Position numbers and translations under genes: made by a program. A model generated the notes under the pieces. It had not been told where the DNA came from and searched no databases. It saw only the letters and a program-made list of their open reading frames with translations. Below, in pieces: positions 23,601 to 34,684 of a stretch of 64,000 nucleotides of DNA. This DNA is from Cafeteria roenbergensis (Eukaryota > Sar > Bigyra > Bicosoecida > Cafeteriaceae). The stretch lies in NCBI GenBank assembly GCA_008330645.1, contig VLTN01000036.1:186001-250000 (forward strand). Reading direction: 5' to 3'. How positions within the stretch are numbered: position 1 is the first letter of the stretch; the number at the start of each line of letters is the position of its first letter.

Positions 23601-26600
23601 TCTGTCGATGTTCCGGAGCCGCCAAGGCCAAGACGCCACGCTCCAGCCACGGCGTCCTCCATGAGCGATGCCGCGTCGCCCACGCCCCCTCGCCCCAGCA
23701 GTGCGCCCACCATGAGCGATGCGGCTCGGCTGCTCCACGCCTCCGCCAGCGCAGACGACGGGCAGAGCCGCTGGCGCGAGCTGACTGAGCGTGCGCTGTG
23801 GTCGGCCACAACCAGCCCCGGTGTGGCGCTGCGCGCGTGCGACGTGCCGCCGTCACCCCGCTGGCCACTGCTTGGGGCGCCGGCACCCGAGGCGGCGGCG
23901 CGGTCCGCCGATGCTGCATGAGCAGCTGACGAGTCGGTCGCCAGGCCATCGTCGGGCAATCGGTGTCCCATCATCGCTTGCGCAGTCTGCCTCTCGTTAG
24001 ACAGCCGCCTCGCTGAGGAGGCGTTGTGCAGTGGGGGCCAACCCGGCAGAGGCGAGGCCTCCGCGGCTGCTTCGGCAGCGCCCGGCACAGCCGAGGCGTC
24101 ACAGTCCCGCACTAGGCGTAGGAACGCTAGCTCTGCCGGAAGCAGCGCCGCGCGAGCGTGCCCGTGTTTGCGGTGCGTCAGCAGCGCCGGGCAGGTCGGC
24201 TCTCTGCTGGGGCCAGCGCCGGCTGACGTGGAACCGGAGTGGCGGTCCGATGTGTCGTCGCTCGATGTTTCGGCCGCAAGCTTGCCGCCAGGCTGCAGGT
24301 GGCGGGAGCTTTCGCGCCCTGTGTCCTCGCCCATGCTGCTCAGGGTGTCTGCGCCTCCCAAAGCGCCCTTGAACTCGGATTCGGCGCCGGACTCCAAATC
24401 TGACTCGGAGTCGCGGCCAAATACTGGTCTGCCGCTCGCCCGCGGGTCGGAGCTCCCTCCGCCGGTCAGTGTGCGCACCGCAGCGTGCAGGGCCGCAAGC
24501 CCTCGAGAAACTGCTGCCGCAGTCTCGCAGGGCCGGTCGCCGTTGGCTTGGCCGCCGGCACCGTTGCTGCGCCAGTCCGGCGAGGTCCACGCAGCGAAAC
24601 CGCCCAGGTTCCAGCCGTCCGCAGACGAGCCCGACCATAGCTCTGCCACACTCTGCCGGGACCCAGCCCCCGTGAGGCCAGCGCCCGCGGTGACGCCGCA
24701 TGCCTGGCGCGAGAGCCGGCCCCATGCCCTCGCCGCGCGGGCAACGTGGCACCGCCCGTGCGCTGACGAGCACTCCGTGCAGAGCCAAGCAGAGGGCTCT
24801 GCCGGAGGGACCAACCCGGAGTCTGTCTCTGTCCAGTTTGGGGATGATTCCGCGAAACCGCCAACGCAAGCATCGGCGCCCGCGTGCCCCGATGCAGAGG
24901 ACACTGTTGCTCGAAGCAGGAGCAGAGCCGTCGGAAGAGCTCTGCCGGATGAAACGTTGGCCGGAGCCAGCCGTCCAAAGCATGCGTGAAACTGCGATGC
25001 CTCATCGCTCAAGGCGGGCCCATCCACCAAGAGAGAGAGACACGGGTTACTCTGCAACGCAGCAAGCGGGTTTTGCCCCGCGCGTTGGACGGTGTCTCCA
25101 GCAGCGGCGGCTAGTGCTCTCCCACCAGGCAGAGCTGGTGCACTGCGTGCAGACGCGCCCGCGGCGTCACCGCGCGCCGTGCCCAGAGCACTCTGCTCAG
25201 CTGATGCGAGGTCTTTGATCATGCCGGCTGCGCGCGGCGCTGCCGCTGCGAGGAGGCAGAGAGCTGGTGCGGATGCGCCACAGCCGCGAGCTGGTGCGGA
25301 TGCGCCACAGTCGTGAGCTGGTGCGGATGCGCCACAGTCGTGGGCGGGGAGCTGACCGTCCGCCGCTGGGCCTGGGGAGCTGTCCGCCGCTGGGGGCGCC
25401 TTGCTCTCGTCACTTGTCCAGGCTTGCGGGCCAGACGGCGCCTCGTGCGGGGCAGCCCAGAGGCGGTGGAGCGGTTGGACTGCCACCGCTCGCACATCGG
25501 CCCAACGCCTCACCGAGCGGGCGCGGCCAGCCAGCCGTCGGAGGGCCGCTGCATGGACGGACGACTCGCTGCAGCGCTGGCAGCGCGAGGCATCTGCGCC
25601 TGCGCAGCCTGCGAGCCGGCCGACGGCGGAGCGCATCACCGAGTGAGCAAGGCCCGACCGCGTGGCTGCCACTCCCTCGAGCGAGTCAGAGCTCCGCTCA
25701 CTGAGCCCCGCATCGTCAACGGTGCCAGCCTCAGAGCGTGAGCTGGGGCCTTGGCGTTCAGAGGCGCGGCCTGCACCGCCCCCGCACCGGCTCTCAATTG
25801 CCGCCAGACCACGAGAGGCGGCGTGCTCCACAGCGTAAGAGGCCTGTGCCGCTGCGCGCAGCAACCGCCAAACCTCCGGCCGAGCGCCGCCGCCCGGCCC
25901 GCGCCCTGCTGCGGCGTGGTCCCAGCTGGCCCTCCGGCCGCCGACGCCGTCGCTGTGCCCGCCACCACCATCACTTGCAGCGCCACTGTCAGCCGACCAC
26001 TCCACGAGCGCCGACCTGGCCGCAACCACGGACGCCGGCGCCAGCAGCCACTCCGCCGCCTGCCCCGACCAGGCGACCGACCCAGCCAGGTTGGCTAAGC
26101 CCTCCGCCACCGCCACCACCACCGCCGCTTGAGGCGCCGTTGTCGTGCCGCCGCTCTCCTCCCCCCCGACGAGAGACCGTGAAACTCCCAGCGCGCGCAG
26201 AGCCGCCCCCGTGCGTCGTGAAACCGCCTCAGGATCCTCCTCCCCACCCTGCCAAGCCGCCTGCGCAGCCGCGTCGCGGGAGGGCTCGCCGGCAGCCGGC
26301 CCCGCCACACCCCACCGCACTGCCCGCAGCGCGTCCGTCGCCCCGGCCAGCAGCTGGCCGGCCGCTGCCCCGCTGCCCATCCTGCCAGCCGCGCCCGCTG
26401 CCAGCGCCAGAGCCGCCGCCCGACGAGACGATCTGTGGCCCCAGCAGCGCACACCGGCTGCCGCGGCGAAATGAATCGCCGACGCCCGCCACTGGCCCCG
26501 CACAGCCGCGCTCAGCCCGCTCACCCATGCGCGGTCACACCCCGACGGCTCCCGTGGCTCCGACCCCCGCCGTGTCCGCGCTCCTGTAGAGCCCTGGGCT

Positions 26601-28292
26601 CTGCTGGCAGAGCCCCCGTCCCCGACCGCGTCCATCACGCCGCCATCGGCATGCTCGCCCGGCACCTGCAACGCTGACCGCAGCAGCCACTCCGCAGCGG
26701 CGCCACCCAGCCGACGCGCGTCGGACTCTGTCGTGGTGCACGGCTGATGCCGAAGCGACGCCTCGGCTTGCGCGTCGCCGGATTGCCGGCGGGTGGCGTT
26801 AGTCGCGGCTTCCGCCGCTGCGCTCACCCACCACGGCGCCAGGCCGTCGGCGAGCGATGCGCACCCGCCCCACCCACCAACTTCGGACTCTGACGACTTG
26901 CCCGGGGCGCAGCCACCGTCCTCCGAAGAGGCGCTGCTCCCGGCTGCGTCGCGGCCGGAGCACGGCGCGCGGCCCTGCGCCGCTCCCAGCCTCAGCCTGT
27001 GCATCCGCGCCAGCACCCCAGCGATCTCGTGCATCGGGCCGCTGTCCCACGCAGCGAGCGGACCTGTGTTTGTCCCGACAGGCGGGGCCGCTGCCCCGGC
27101 CGCCGCGCGGCTCTGGTTGCCGGCTTGCGCCCCGGCACTCCAGGTATCGGCCGACGTTGTGGCCGCCCGAAGGCAGTCGGCCACCGACCAGCGACCGGCG
27201 TGGCACGCGGCCAGCGTCATCAGCATCCACGGCGGAAGGCCGGACGGACTGCGGGCGAAGTCACAGCCACGGACGCGGACGCGAACACTTGACACGCGCA
27301 GCGGCAGTTGCGCAGGCGCCGGGAGCCGCGCGCATGTGCCGTGGCGCGCGCGCAGCCGCGGGCGGTTCAGGCCACGCGGAGGCGCTCGCCGCGCTGCAGC
27401 AGGAGCGACGCCGCCGCGCCCCCTGCCGCCGCCACAGCGACGACGACGAGCGCCACGCGGCCGGGCAGTGGGCCGGCCAAGCTGCATGGGCCGACCCCCC
27501 CACAGCAACCGCCCGCCTTCTCCGCCAGCCCCCCGCTGGTCCGGCGACCCGCACCGGCCACCCCCCGGCAACCACGCGCAATCGCGCCCCGGCGCAACGG
27601 CGCGGCCTGCCCGTCCTGGGCGCCGCGGCGACCACGGCACCCCGCCACGCCCGTGGTATAGAAGAGGAGGCAGCCGCACGGGCCGGGGCGGGCGGGCCAA
27701 GCCGCCCGCCGAGGCGTCGAATCGGGAACTGCGACCGCTCTGCCGGCGCCGCCTGCATCGCGACTGCCATTTCGTGCCCAGGCAGCCCCGGCGGGCCCAG
27801 CAACGCAAGCAGCGGCATCCGCCCTCCCCCCACGCGGCCACGGCGGCTTGCCACCCGTCCAGCATCCGGCCCCGTGCGGGCGAGGGGGGATGGGGAATCG
27901 GTGCTGCTGCGCGCCGGGCCTTGCCCGACTCGTGGCGAGTAGCGCTTCGGTCCCCGCAGCGCGCCCCAGCAATCTCACCAGGCAAGCCTCTGCACGTGCC
28001 ACGCGACGACACACGCCCCGCTGTTGCCGGGCTCCAACATCCCGCCGCTGGAGCGCTCGGGCGTGCCGTCGGCATCCCTTCGGCTGCGCACTCGCAATTC
28101 GCCCAGCGCTCCTAGCAGCGCCCCTCCGCCCGACCTGGCCGGTGCCGCGCCGTCATGACGCGAAGACGAGCTGTTTCCAGCCGCTCCGGTCGCCTCGCCG
28201 CTCACCAGGGCTGCAGGAGCGCTGGTCGTCGCCGCTGTCAGCGCCAACAAGACCAGCGCTCTAGCCAGCCCGGCCCCCACGCCACGCCGCAT
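14627..28292 (-). CDS. Giant protein of about 4,300 residues, probable signal peptide, helical-repeat character
   Basis: The frame is open without a stop from 28075 to 14627. I propose exon 1 at 28292-27979: ATG, then hydrophobic LARALVLLALTAATTSAPA as a signal peptide, then an N-S-S sequon. It is spliced (GTGAGA...CAG, phase 2 to phase 2) to 27248-14627, giving about 4,311 residues. Between 28075 and 27248 the giant frame is Arg/Pro/Gly-rich noise, which supports an intron there. The body alternates Ala-rich amphipathic helices that read like TPR or HEAT-type repeats (for example LPPWMLMTLAACHAGRW near the start, HRMGFTQAAKVLLAGRARLA near the end) with Ser/Gly/Asp-rich low-complexity loops. 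One WLCTEC and one RCAVCG cysteine cluster are visible. A 27-bp repeat (25261-25341) encodes AHDCGASAP units. I recognise no catalytic domain and no family. An alternative start is ATG 27226. Many GGCTCTGCC and GAAACCGC motifs lie inside. Confidence 0.7.
25261..25341 (-). repeat. 27-bp minisatellite in giant gene 1
   Basis: Three units of 27 bp starting at 25261, 25288 and 25315 (+ strand GAGCTGGTGCGGATGCGCCA...), nearly identical. In the giant frame each encodes a nine-residue unit close to AHDCGASAP, so the length change is in frame. Confidence 0.85.
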
Positions 28293-29900
28293 CCCAGGCG
28301 CGCCGCCCCTCAACACCACCACGTGGCGCCGCCACGCAGGGCCGCCGCCACGGTGCCGGGGTCGCGGGGCTAGTGTTGCCGCTTGCGGAGGCGACTGTGT
28401 GTTGCAGGGGCGTCGGGTTTGCGACTCGCACTCGGCCGGCAGAGCCAGTGGGCAGCGCCCGCCACTCGCGGCCAGCGATGTGGCGGCCGCAAGGGCCCCT
28501 GGAGGGGAGCGCTTCGGGAGTGCCGACGCGCGGTGGCGCGGAGCCTTGGAAGCAAGGCTGGTGCTCTGCAGCCGACGGGGCGGCGCCTCCGGATCGCGCT
28601 CGGTGTGTGTGCGGCGGCGGGGTGGAGCGGCGAATGGACGACGGCGCAGCCCGGTATGTGGGCGGTGGACAGGGCAGTTGCACGGGCAGGCAGCGCCAAC
28701 GGCCGGCGTTCGCTGTCCACAGAAGCGGGCGCGGAAGGAAGGGCGAGCATGTCGTCGGACTGCGGCGACTGATGCCGGCTCACACAACAGCAAGGGAGGA
28801 GCCGCTGACCGCACGAAGCCGTAGTAGCGATGCTCTGGGACGGACAGCGCAGCCGGGCCACGTCCTCGAGCGGCTTCACGCGCTGGCCGACAGCAGCCAT
28901 TGCGGCTATCAATGCATTGCGGAATGCTTGCGCGGCGGCGTCTTGAGCGGCCAGCCCGGCCCGCTGAACGTCCAGCACCTCTGTAGTTCCAGCCAGCTCG
29001 CTCGCTCGGGATGGACGAAACGTGTCCCACAAGTCCAGATCAAAGCGTTGTTGTTCTCCAGGGTTTGCTAGACGCATTGCCGACTTGCCCGCCTGCGAAC
29101 GGCAACGATTGATTGTGGCTACCAGCGTGTGCTCGAGACCACGCTGACTGCAAGAGCAGCAGTTTTGATGCCGAACCGCCCTTGCCCACGAAGTTCTTGT
29201 CCTCCAGACTGGCGCTGCTGGTCGGGGCAATGACCTTCGCGCGCTCTCCTGTGGCAGCCCTGAAGAGAGGCCTGGTCCCAAGCTGCGTGGCCGCAGCACT
29301 CAGATGCCACGGCTCACAAGAGGCTTTGCGATTGAGGCTCCTCTGCTGGCCCTCCTAGTCGCTGTCGGACCCCCAGTTCGGTCCCGTGCTTTTATTCTTA
29401 TCGTGCGATCCGATCTGTCCACAGGCGCACCCATTCCCGATGCCCACAACATCTCGTCAGTGTTTCCGCAATGTGCGGCATCCTGCGGCGCATGACCCAC
29501 ATCATCGACGCTCATCGCTTTGCTGACAGACGCATGAATTGCGGAGGCTGCCGGGAGTGCGTTGCCACAGGAGCGCCGAGAGCTGCCGCAGGATCCTGGC
29601 CCCGTCCACTGCACTGCTGATGGGCGTTTTCGGCGGCTATCTGTGCGTGCCTCACTCCGAGCGCACACGCCCCGCTGCCGCCCCCTACCCCACTATGCCC
29701 TTGTCCACTAGGAAGACTCGCGCTTCGCTGCGCTGCAGCCGCGTCGCGGGGGAATGAGCCCCCGATCGCCAAAGCACTTATATAGGTTGGGGGCACAAAC
29801 ATTGAGCCCAAGCTCCGAGCCGCGCCGACTGCCAGCAGCCAAACCTGGGGCAGGCACTCCCTAGGCACTGCACTGTGACCAGGGCGCGGCTGCTTACACC
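28293..29900. other. Divergent spacer, giant gene 1 / ankyrin gene
   Basis: 1.6 kb between the proposed start of giant gene 1 (-) and the ankyrin gene start (+). The right part is clearly poorer in GC than genes nearby. A - strand frame from ATG 29078 reads fairly protein-like for about 85 codons (RFDLDLWDTFRPSRASEL) but degenerates into Arg/Pro-rich sequence, and I could not close a gene model. Expected content is two promoters. Confidence 0.5.
29778..29785 (+). promoter_or_regulatory. TATA-like box of the ankyrin gene
   Basis: TTATATAG, the best TATA-box match in the window, 116 nt before the ATG at 29901. Confidence 0.4.
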
Positions 29901-30671
29901 ATGAGCGCGGAGGAACTGGGAAAAGCCTTGTGGGACGCCTCGTATGCAGGGGATGAGGCTGAGGTCTTGCGGCTGATCGACGCCGGCGCGCCAGCGAACT
30001 GGACGACATCTTCGTGGGTGAGCGCTGGCCTGGTGGGGCGCATGCGCACATGATGCCGTTTGCGCGAAGCTCGCGGCGCTCTTCAGTCGGCTGGCATTGG
30101 CGAGCGTTGCGCGTTGCAATGGCGAGTTGCAGCAACTCGGTGGCTGGAACGAACGCACCATTGAACGGGCTTGCGGTGTGTGGGAGAGCTGCCGCCCATT
30201 GCTGAGTTGTGCGCTTTGCGGGTGCGAGGCCTGGCAGGGGGGTTCGACGCCGCTGATGCTGGCTGTCTGGAACGAGAACGCGGACACCGTGCGGCTGCTG
30301 CTCGAGCGCGGCGCCGACGTGGACACCACCGACAACGTGAGCCCGCGCTCTCAAACCCACGGCGCCTACTGCCTCGGTGGCGTCGCTTGCCTCCGCAAGA
30401 CCAGCTGCCTGCCTCAGGCCTTGCAGGCTCGTGCGGTGATGCAGCAGCGAGGCCGCTCCGGCAGCCTGCCGTGGCATCGCCAGAAGGACTGCGTGGCCGA
30501 GTCGTCCCTTCTGAGCGCGCTGAGGCCTTCTCTGTGCTGCCGGCGGCGCTGCAGGGGGGCAAAACCGCTCTTGATATGGGAGAAGACGAGGTCTGCAGGG
30601 AGGTGCTTTTGGACGCCGAACGAATCCAGCGATGGCACCGCCGACGCCTCCTGGTCGCATGGAAGCAATGA
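29901..30671 (+). CDS. Small ankyrin-repeat protein
   Basis: Exons 29901-30017, 30238-30336 and 30555-30671; introns GTGAGC...CAG, both phase 0, 220 and 218 nt. Protein 110 residues. Repeat 1 (about 8-37) ALWDASYAGDEAEVLRLIDA; repeat 2 (about 40-72) GGSTPLMLAVWNENADTVRL followed by LLERGADVDTTDN; repeat 3 (about 73-98) GGKTALDMGEDEVCREVLLD. The introns fall exactly between repeats, which supports the model. The tail RIQRWHRRRLLVAWK is basic and helical. A protein-binding adaptor is the likely role; no other domain is present. Translated unspliced, no frame covers all three repeats. Confidence 0.88.
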
Positions 30672-31320
30672 TGACCCCGCTCTTGGCACGGCGCTGCCTC
30701 GTTGGCGTGCTTCACCGCCTCAGGCTGAAGGCGCCGGATTGCAGTTCGCCGCGTGCATTGTTTGTTTGCGGCGCTGCGAGTGAGAGAGCAACAGCCAGGG
30801 ACGCGCGTGCAGCAGCTTCCCAGAGGGCCAGGCACGAGGCTAGTACGGGGAGACGCGTTTCCACGCGAATGCTCACCCATCGCGTCAAGCCGCTCCAAAG
30901 TTTGTGCGGCATTTCCCGAAGCTCAAACAGAGTCGTGCTTCGGCAAAGCACAGACGTGAGTTGCGTGCGCGTGTGTAGCTGCCGGACGAGGAAGGATGGG
31001 CGCGTCTGCAGCCAGAGGCGCAGTTGCTTGCTGAGCTCTGTGAGCGGCAGCGTCATCGAGCCGCGCCTGTCTCCGCGTTGCGGATTGGAAGCAGAAGGAG
31101 CGGTCACGCATAATGCACGGGGTGTGTTTTGTGTGTGTTTTGTTGGGGGGGGGCAACGCAGGGCGGCCGGGCTCGGCCGCCTCGCCCACCGGTGGCCGTG
31201 CGATCCAGTCTCCAAACTCGTGAATCGCTGCGCCTGGAGCGGAAGGGGTGGAACGAGGTCGACCACCTGCCGCTCTCGTGGTCGAAAGCTTCGTCCGATG
31301 CCGCATACCAATGGCACTGC
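30672..31320. other. Convergent spacer, ankyrin gene / RPC19
   Basis: 649 nt between two stop codons, with reduced GC and a G tract at about 31146-31153. No gene or RNA recognised. Confidence 0.55.
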
Positions 31321-32043
31321 CTACGCGGACGACGACGACGAGCCCTCTGCCGCTGCCTTGGCTGCCACTGCTGCTGTGAATCGCTCCCGAATCGTGTCGG
31401 CGGCGGTGGCGAGCTTGCCCAGTGCGCGGCCAGTCACCTCCACCGCAGGCTCCCCGCGCGTCTGCACGCGCATCTGCACACGTGTCTCTGACGGGTGAGG
31501 CATGGAGTACCCGCAGAAGGACGTCTGGGACCTGCGAATGGCCGCGAACGCGCCGAGGAGCACATCAGGGCGACTGCGTCGGCAGAGCCGCACGCGCCGC
31601 CGAGCTCGCGCTGCCGAGCGAGGCCGCCAGTCGGCCGCCGCGGCCGAGCCGAGGCACGCGCGGTGGCACGCCAACGCGAATGCAGGACGGGGAAGGCGGG
31701 GGCGGCCCGGAGAATGCTCACTCGCGCATCATCATGAACCGCAGCGCGTTGCCGAGCGTGTGGTCTTCGTCGTTGATAATGATCGTCTTGGACGCTTCAG
31801 TCGGGCCGTCGACCTGCAATCCAACGCAGCAGCGGCAAAAAAAGCAAAGCGAAAGCGCACGCGGTTGGCGGGGCAGTAGCAAGGCCGGGGGGGGGGGCTG
31901 TCGGCTGCAGCCTTTCGCTCTCGCGCAGAATTGGGCGCTGGCGCCCCTGCTCTCGCCGCCGGCACACGCCGCAGGCTCTCCGCCGCTAACCCGCCGCAGC
32001 AGCAGCTCACAAGCTGGATCTTGGCGGTGCTCTCGAACGCCAT
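31321..32043 (-). CDS. RPC19: RNA polymerase I/III subunit AC19 (RPAC2/RPC19)
   Basis: Alpha-like assembly subunit shared by RNA polymerases I and III, partner of AC40. Exons 32043-32011, 31813-31722 and 31531-31321; introns GTGAGC...CAG, phases 0 and 2. Protein 111 residues, the usual size for the family core. Hallmarks are EDHTLGNALRFMMM, FCGYSMPHPSE and VQTRGEPAVE, each aligned to known AC19 signatures (HTLGN, CGY..PHPSE, Q.RG). Exon 1 encodes MAFESTAKIQL, giving a start without a long leader. The C-terminus ends in Ala then a Ser run. Short intron-rich structure without low-complexity inserts, unlike its neighbours. Confidence 0.95.
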
Positions 32044-32348
32044 TTGCTCCTCCGTTGCCTGCGACGAGTGCGGGCTTGCGGGGCAGGCGAGGTGGGCTTG
32101 GCGCAAATATAAGAAGGTTCTCGAATATCAATGCAGTGCCCACGAAAAGCGGGCGTACGGCGCAGTGTGGCCCCCGCCCGTGGGGCGCGCAACGCCACAC
32201 TCATCCACGCTCTCTCTGCTCACGCATGACGCCTGTAGCGTCGGCCGCGAACTGCGTTGCACGCGAAGCCATCGCGCAACTCCTGCAGAACTGTCCCCGC
32301 GACGTGGCAATGCAATCAGCAACACACCATCCGTCCATCACCACCCCA
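32044..32348. other. Tandem spacer upstream of RPC19
   Basis: 305 nt between the methyltransferase stop and the RPC19 start, both on the - strand. It contains the A/T box at 32101-32112; nothing else recognised. Confidence 0.55.
32101..32112 (-). promoter_or_regulatory. TATA-like box of RPC19
   Basis: CTTATATTTGCG on the - strand, about 58 nt before the RPC19 ATG. Its core resembles the A/T block at 2422-2432 (ATATTTGC in both). Confidence 0.4.
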
Positions 32349-34370
32349 TCAGCATGCCCCGCCCATGAGGCCAGACGACACTCCCGACCCGGCGTCTGCC
32401 CGCCTGGCCGTGGCAGCCAGCACAGCGCCCCCGCCAGCCGCCCTGGCCCCAGCCACCGCTGCCATTGCCCCGTCCACGGCGAGGGACACTAGCGCGGCTG
32501 CTCTGCCGCATTGAGCGACGACGCTGGGGTCGCTGTCGGCGCACCGCCGCATCCTGATGCCGAGAAGACAACGAAATTTTGGCAGCGCCACCTCGGGAGT
32601 AGCCGCCGCCGAAACTGGCGAGGGCACCTCGATTGCCCGGCACGCCATCCACCCCGCATGGGCCAGCGTCCCGTCTGCGCCCAGTCCGCGCGCGGGGGCA
32701 TCGCTCCCGACCGGATCGGCCGATTGCTCGGCACCCAACAGCTTGAAGCCCTGCGGCCACGGCCTCTGCATGCCACTTTCCGAGAAACCTCCCGACAGAA
32801 CCCACCCGGATCCTTCCAGTTCTTGCCGCACCGATGCTTCCGGCGCCCCGGTCGCCGCCGCATCACACGCCCGTTGAACAGCAATCGCACGTGACAGCGA
32901 CGAAGGCTCTGCCGGTGACTCGGGTTTGACAGGGCCCGCCCCGACTGCACCCGCTGGCCCCGTGGCCGCCGCACCTGCGCCATCTGCCGGCTCGCCAGAT
33001 CCGGAGTCGGCGCCACCGCCACCGCCACCGCCACCGCCACCGCCACCGCCACCGCCACCGCCACCGCCACCGCCACCGCCACCGCCACCGCCACTACCGC
33101 CGCCCTCCCGCACCTCGAAGCCGCCGCTGGGCACAGCCCTGGCAACGGATGTCAGGCCCACGCCCTCGCAGCACCGGTCGAAGAGGGCTCTGCCGGGGTC
33201 AACGACCAACATTGCGCCGCCGTGACCCAGCAGCGCAGCAGACGTTTCCGCCACGCCGGCATCGCTCCCGGGCGCATACAGCACGTCGGCACCAAGCACC
33301 AGTGCTGCAGCGCCCGGCAAAGCCGCCGTGAAACCGCCGACGCTGCCGCCCCCGACCGCAACCTCGATCGCCTCCCGCTGGCTGCTGCTGCAGAGCCGGC
33401 AGAGCCGCGCCTCGGAGGGCGACGTCCAGTCCAGGAAGGCCCCCTCCACGGCAGCAGGGGCGAGGCCAGGCGCGGCCGAGAGGGGCGCTGGCGGCGGGTC
33501 GAGGGGACGAGATGCCGTTGTCGCCGCCGCCGCCGCTGTCGCTGCCGCCGTCGTCGCTGGTGTTGGGACAGCTGTAGTTGCCGCCGTGGGGGCGATGGCG
33601 ATTGGTGGTTCCGCTGCTGGCGCCGAATCAAATGCCGCTGCGCCCCGTGCAGCTCTGCCGGAGGTGCCACCCGCAAGCCCCGCGGTTTCGTCCCATGCCT
33701 GCAGAGCCATTGTGACGCCTTCGGTTTCGACGTCGGTGATCAGGACCGCCGTCGCCCCGGCTGATGCAGCGGTGATGCCAAGCTGACCGAGTCCTGACCC
33801 GACCTCGACCACGCCGCAGTGGCCTCTGAGCGCCGCCAAGGCTGCGAGCAGAGTGGCGCCGCGTTGGAGGCCGCCGCCGTCCGCGGGCGCCTCGCTCTCG
33901 AGCAGCTGCGCCACCATGGCACGCGCCAGCCCCACGCCCGCCGGCGGCTGCCGCGCCGACGACGGGCCGACCGTCACGGGGGCAGCTTTCCGCTGTGCAT
34001 CCGGGGGCGCTTGGGGAGCGGGTTCAGCCCAGCGCACGAGGGTGGCGAGCGGGGTGAGCAATGCCTCGCAGAGCGGGGTCGCGCTGCCCCAGGCGTACGC
34101 CCACAGCGCGAGGTCCATGGGCTCTGCGGCGCTGTACGCCGACGAGCAGTCGGAGGCGCCGTCGTCCCAGTCGGCTGCGCCAGGGGCAGTGCAGCGGGCG
34201 TCGGCGAATGCTGCAGGCGCTTGGCGCGCGTCGCCCGCCGCAGACGGCGAAGCTGGGGCGGCATCACTTGGCCGGTAGATGGTCACCGGGACAAGCCTTT
34301 GCGACCCCGGGTCGCCGGGCGCCGGAAGAGTCTGCAGGGGGAGTTCCCACGCGACGGCCGCGCGCTGCAT
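32349..34370 (-). CDS. SAM-dependent methyltransferase, METTL21/Methyltransf_16-like, with poly-Gly insert
   Basis: Predicted protein-lysine-type methyltransferase, single exon, 673 residues, ATG at 34370. The SAM-binding motif I VVEVGSGLGQLGI is at about residues 186-198, followed by an acidic strand end LITDVETEG; a motif-II-like LVLGADVLYAPGSD and a later strand MLVVDPGR complete the Rossmann order. The N-terminal LALWAYAWGSATPL matches the family's W-x-x-x-x-L entry before motif I. The protein is more than twice the usual length: an Ala/Thr-rich insert follows motif I, and a Gly run (13 hexamers, 33013-33090) lies near residues 427-452. Several GGCTCTGCC motifs fall in the inserts. The substrate cannot be told. 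Divergent from the PLBD gene. Confidence 0.82.
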   Translation of the reverse strand: MQRAAVAWELPLQTLPAPGDPGSQRLVPVTIYRPSDAAPASPSAAGDARQAPAAFADARCTAPGAADWDDGASDCSSAYSAAEPMDLALWAYAWGSATPLCEALLTPLATLVRWAEPAPQAPPDAQRKAAPVTVGPSSARQPPAGVGLARAMVAQLLESEAPADGGGLQRGATLLAALAALRGHCGVVEVGSGLGQLGITAASAGATAVLITDVETEGVTMALQAWDETAGLAGGTSGRAARGAAAFDSAPAAEPPIAIAPTAATTAVPTPATTAAATAAAAATTASRPLDPPPAPLSAAPGLAPAAVEGAFLDWTSPSEARLCRLCSSSQREAIEVAVGGGSVGGFTAALPGAAALVLGADVLYAPGSDAGVAETSAALLGHGGAMLVVDPGRALFDRCCEGVGLTSVARAVPSGGFEVREGGGSGGGGGGGGGGGGGGGGGGGGGGGGGGGADSGSGEPADGAGAAATGPAGAVGAGPVKPESPAEPSSLSRAIAVQRACDAAATGAPEASVRQELEGSGWVLSGGFSESGMQRPWPQGFKLLGAEQSADPVGSDAPARGLGADGTLAHAGWMACRAIEVPSPVSAAATPEVALPKFRCLLGIRMRRCADSDPSVVAQCGRAAALVSLAVDGAMAAVAGARAAGGGAVLAATARRADAGSGVSSGLMGGAC
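33013..33090. repeat. (CCACCG)13 hexanucleotide microsatellite
   Basis: Thirteen perfect CCACCG units, coding for poly-Gly (GGT/GGC alternating) on the - strand in the methyltransferase gene. Perfect units imply recent slippage. Confidence 0.9.
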
Positions 34371-34684
34371 TGCGCTGCGGCGCCGTTTGAGGCGGCTCCC
34401 TCAGCGTTGAGCTGCCTTCCGGCGGCCGGCGGTCCGCGCCGAGGTGGGGGCGTTGTGATCGCTGCCGTTTGTGCGCGGTGCGTGCGCCAAACCGGGTGCT
34501 TGCGGGTGCAATTGATGCGACCGTCGCTGGGCTGCCGACCGGCCTCGCGAATTATTCGTCCCTGGGTAAATATTCGGCACCGGCCGGGACGATTGACCAA
34601 GGGCCTGGCCCGCGCAGAGCCGGGCCTGCCGCAGCCGCGCAGGCGCCGCGCCGGGCTCGCCACCGGTCTAGGACGGCCCGAGGG
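34371..34684. promoter_or_regulatory. Divergent promoter region, methyltransferase / PLBD
   Basis: 314 nt between two divergent ATGs. It contains two A/T blocks, GAATTATTCG (about 34550) and TAAATATTCGG (34567-34577), the latter about 108 nt before the PLBD start. The orientation of the boxes cannot be assigned. Confidence 0.4.

Noticed and set aside
28370-29299. - strand gene from ATG 29078
   Set aside because: Protein-like for about 85 codons only, lower GC than genes here, no splice model or homology; kept as spacer.
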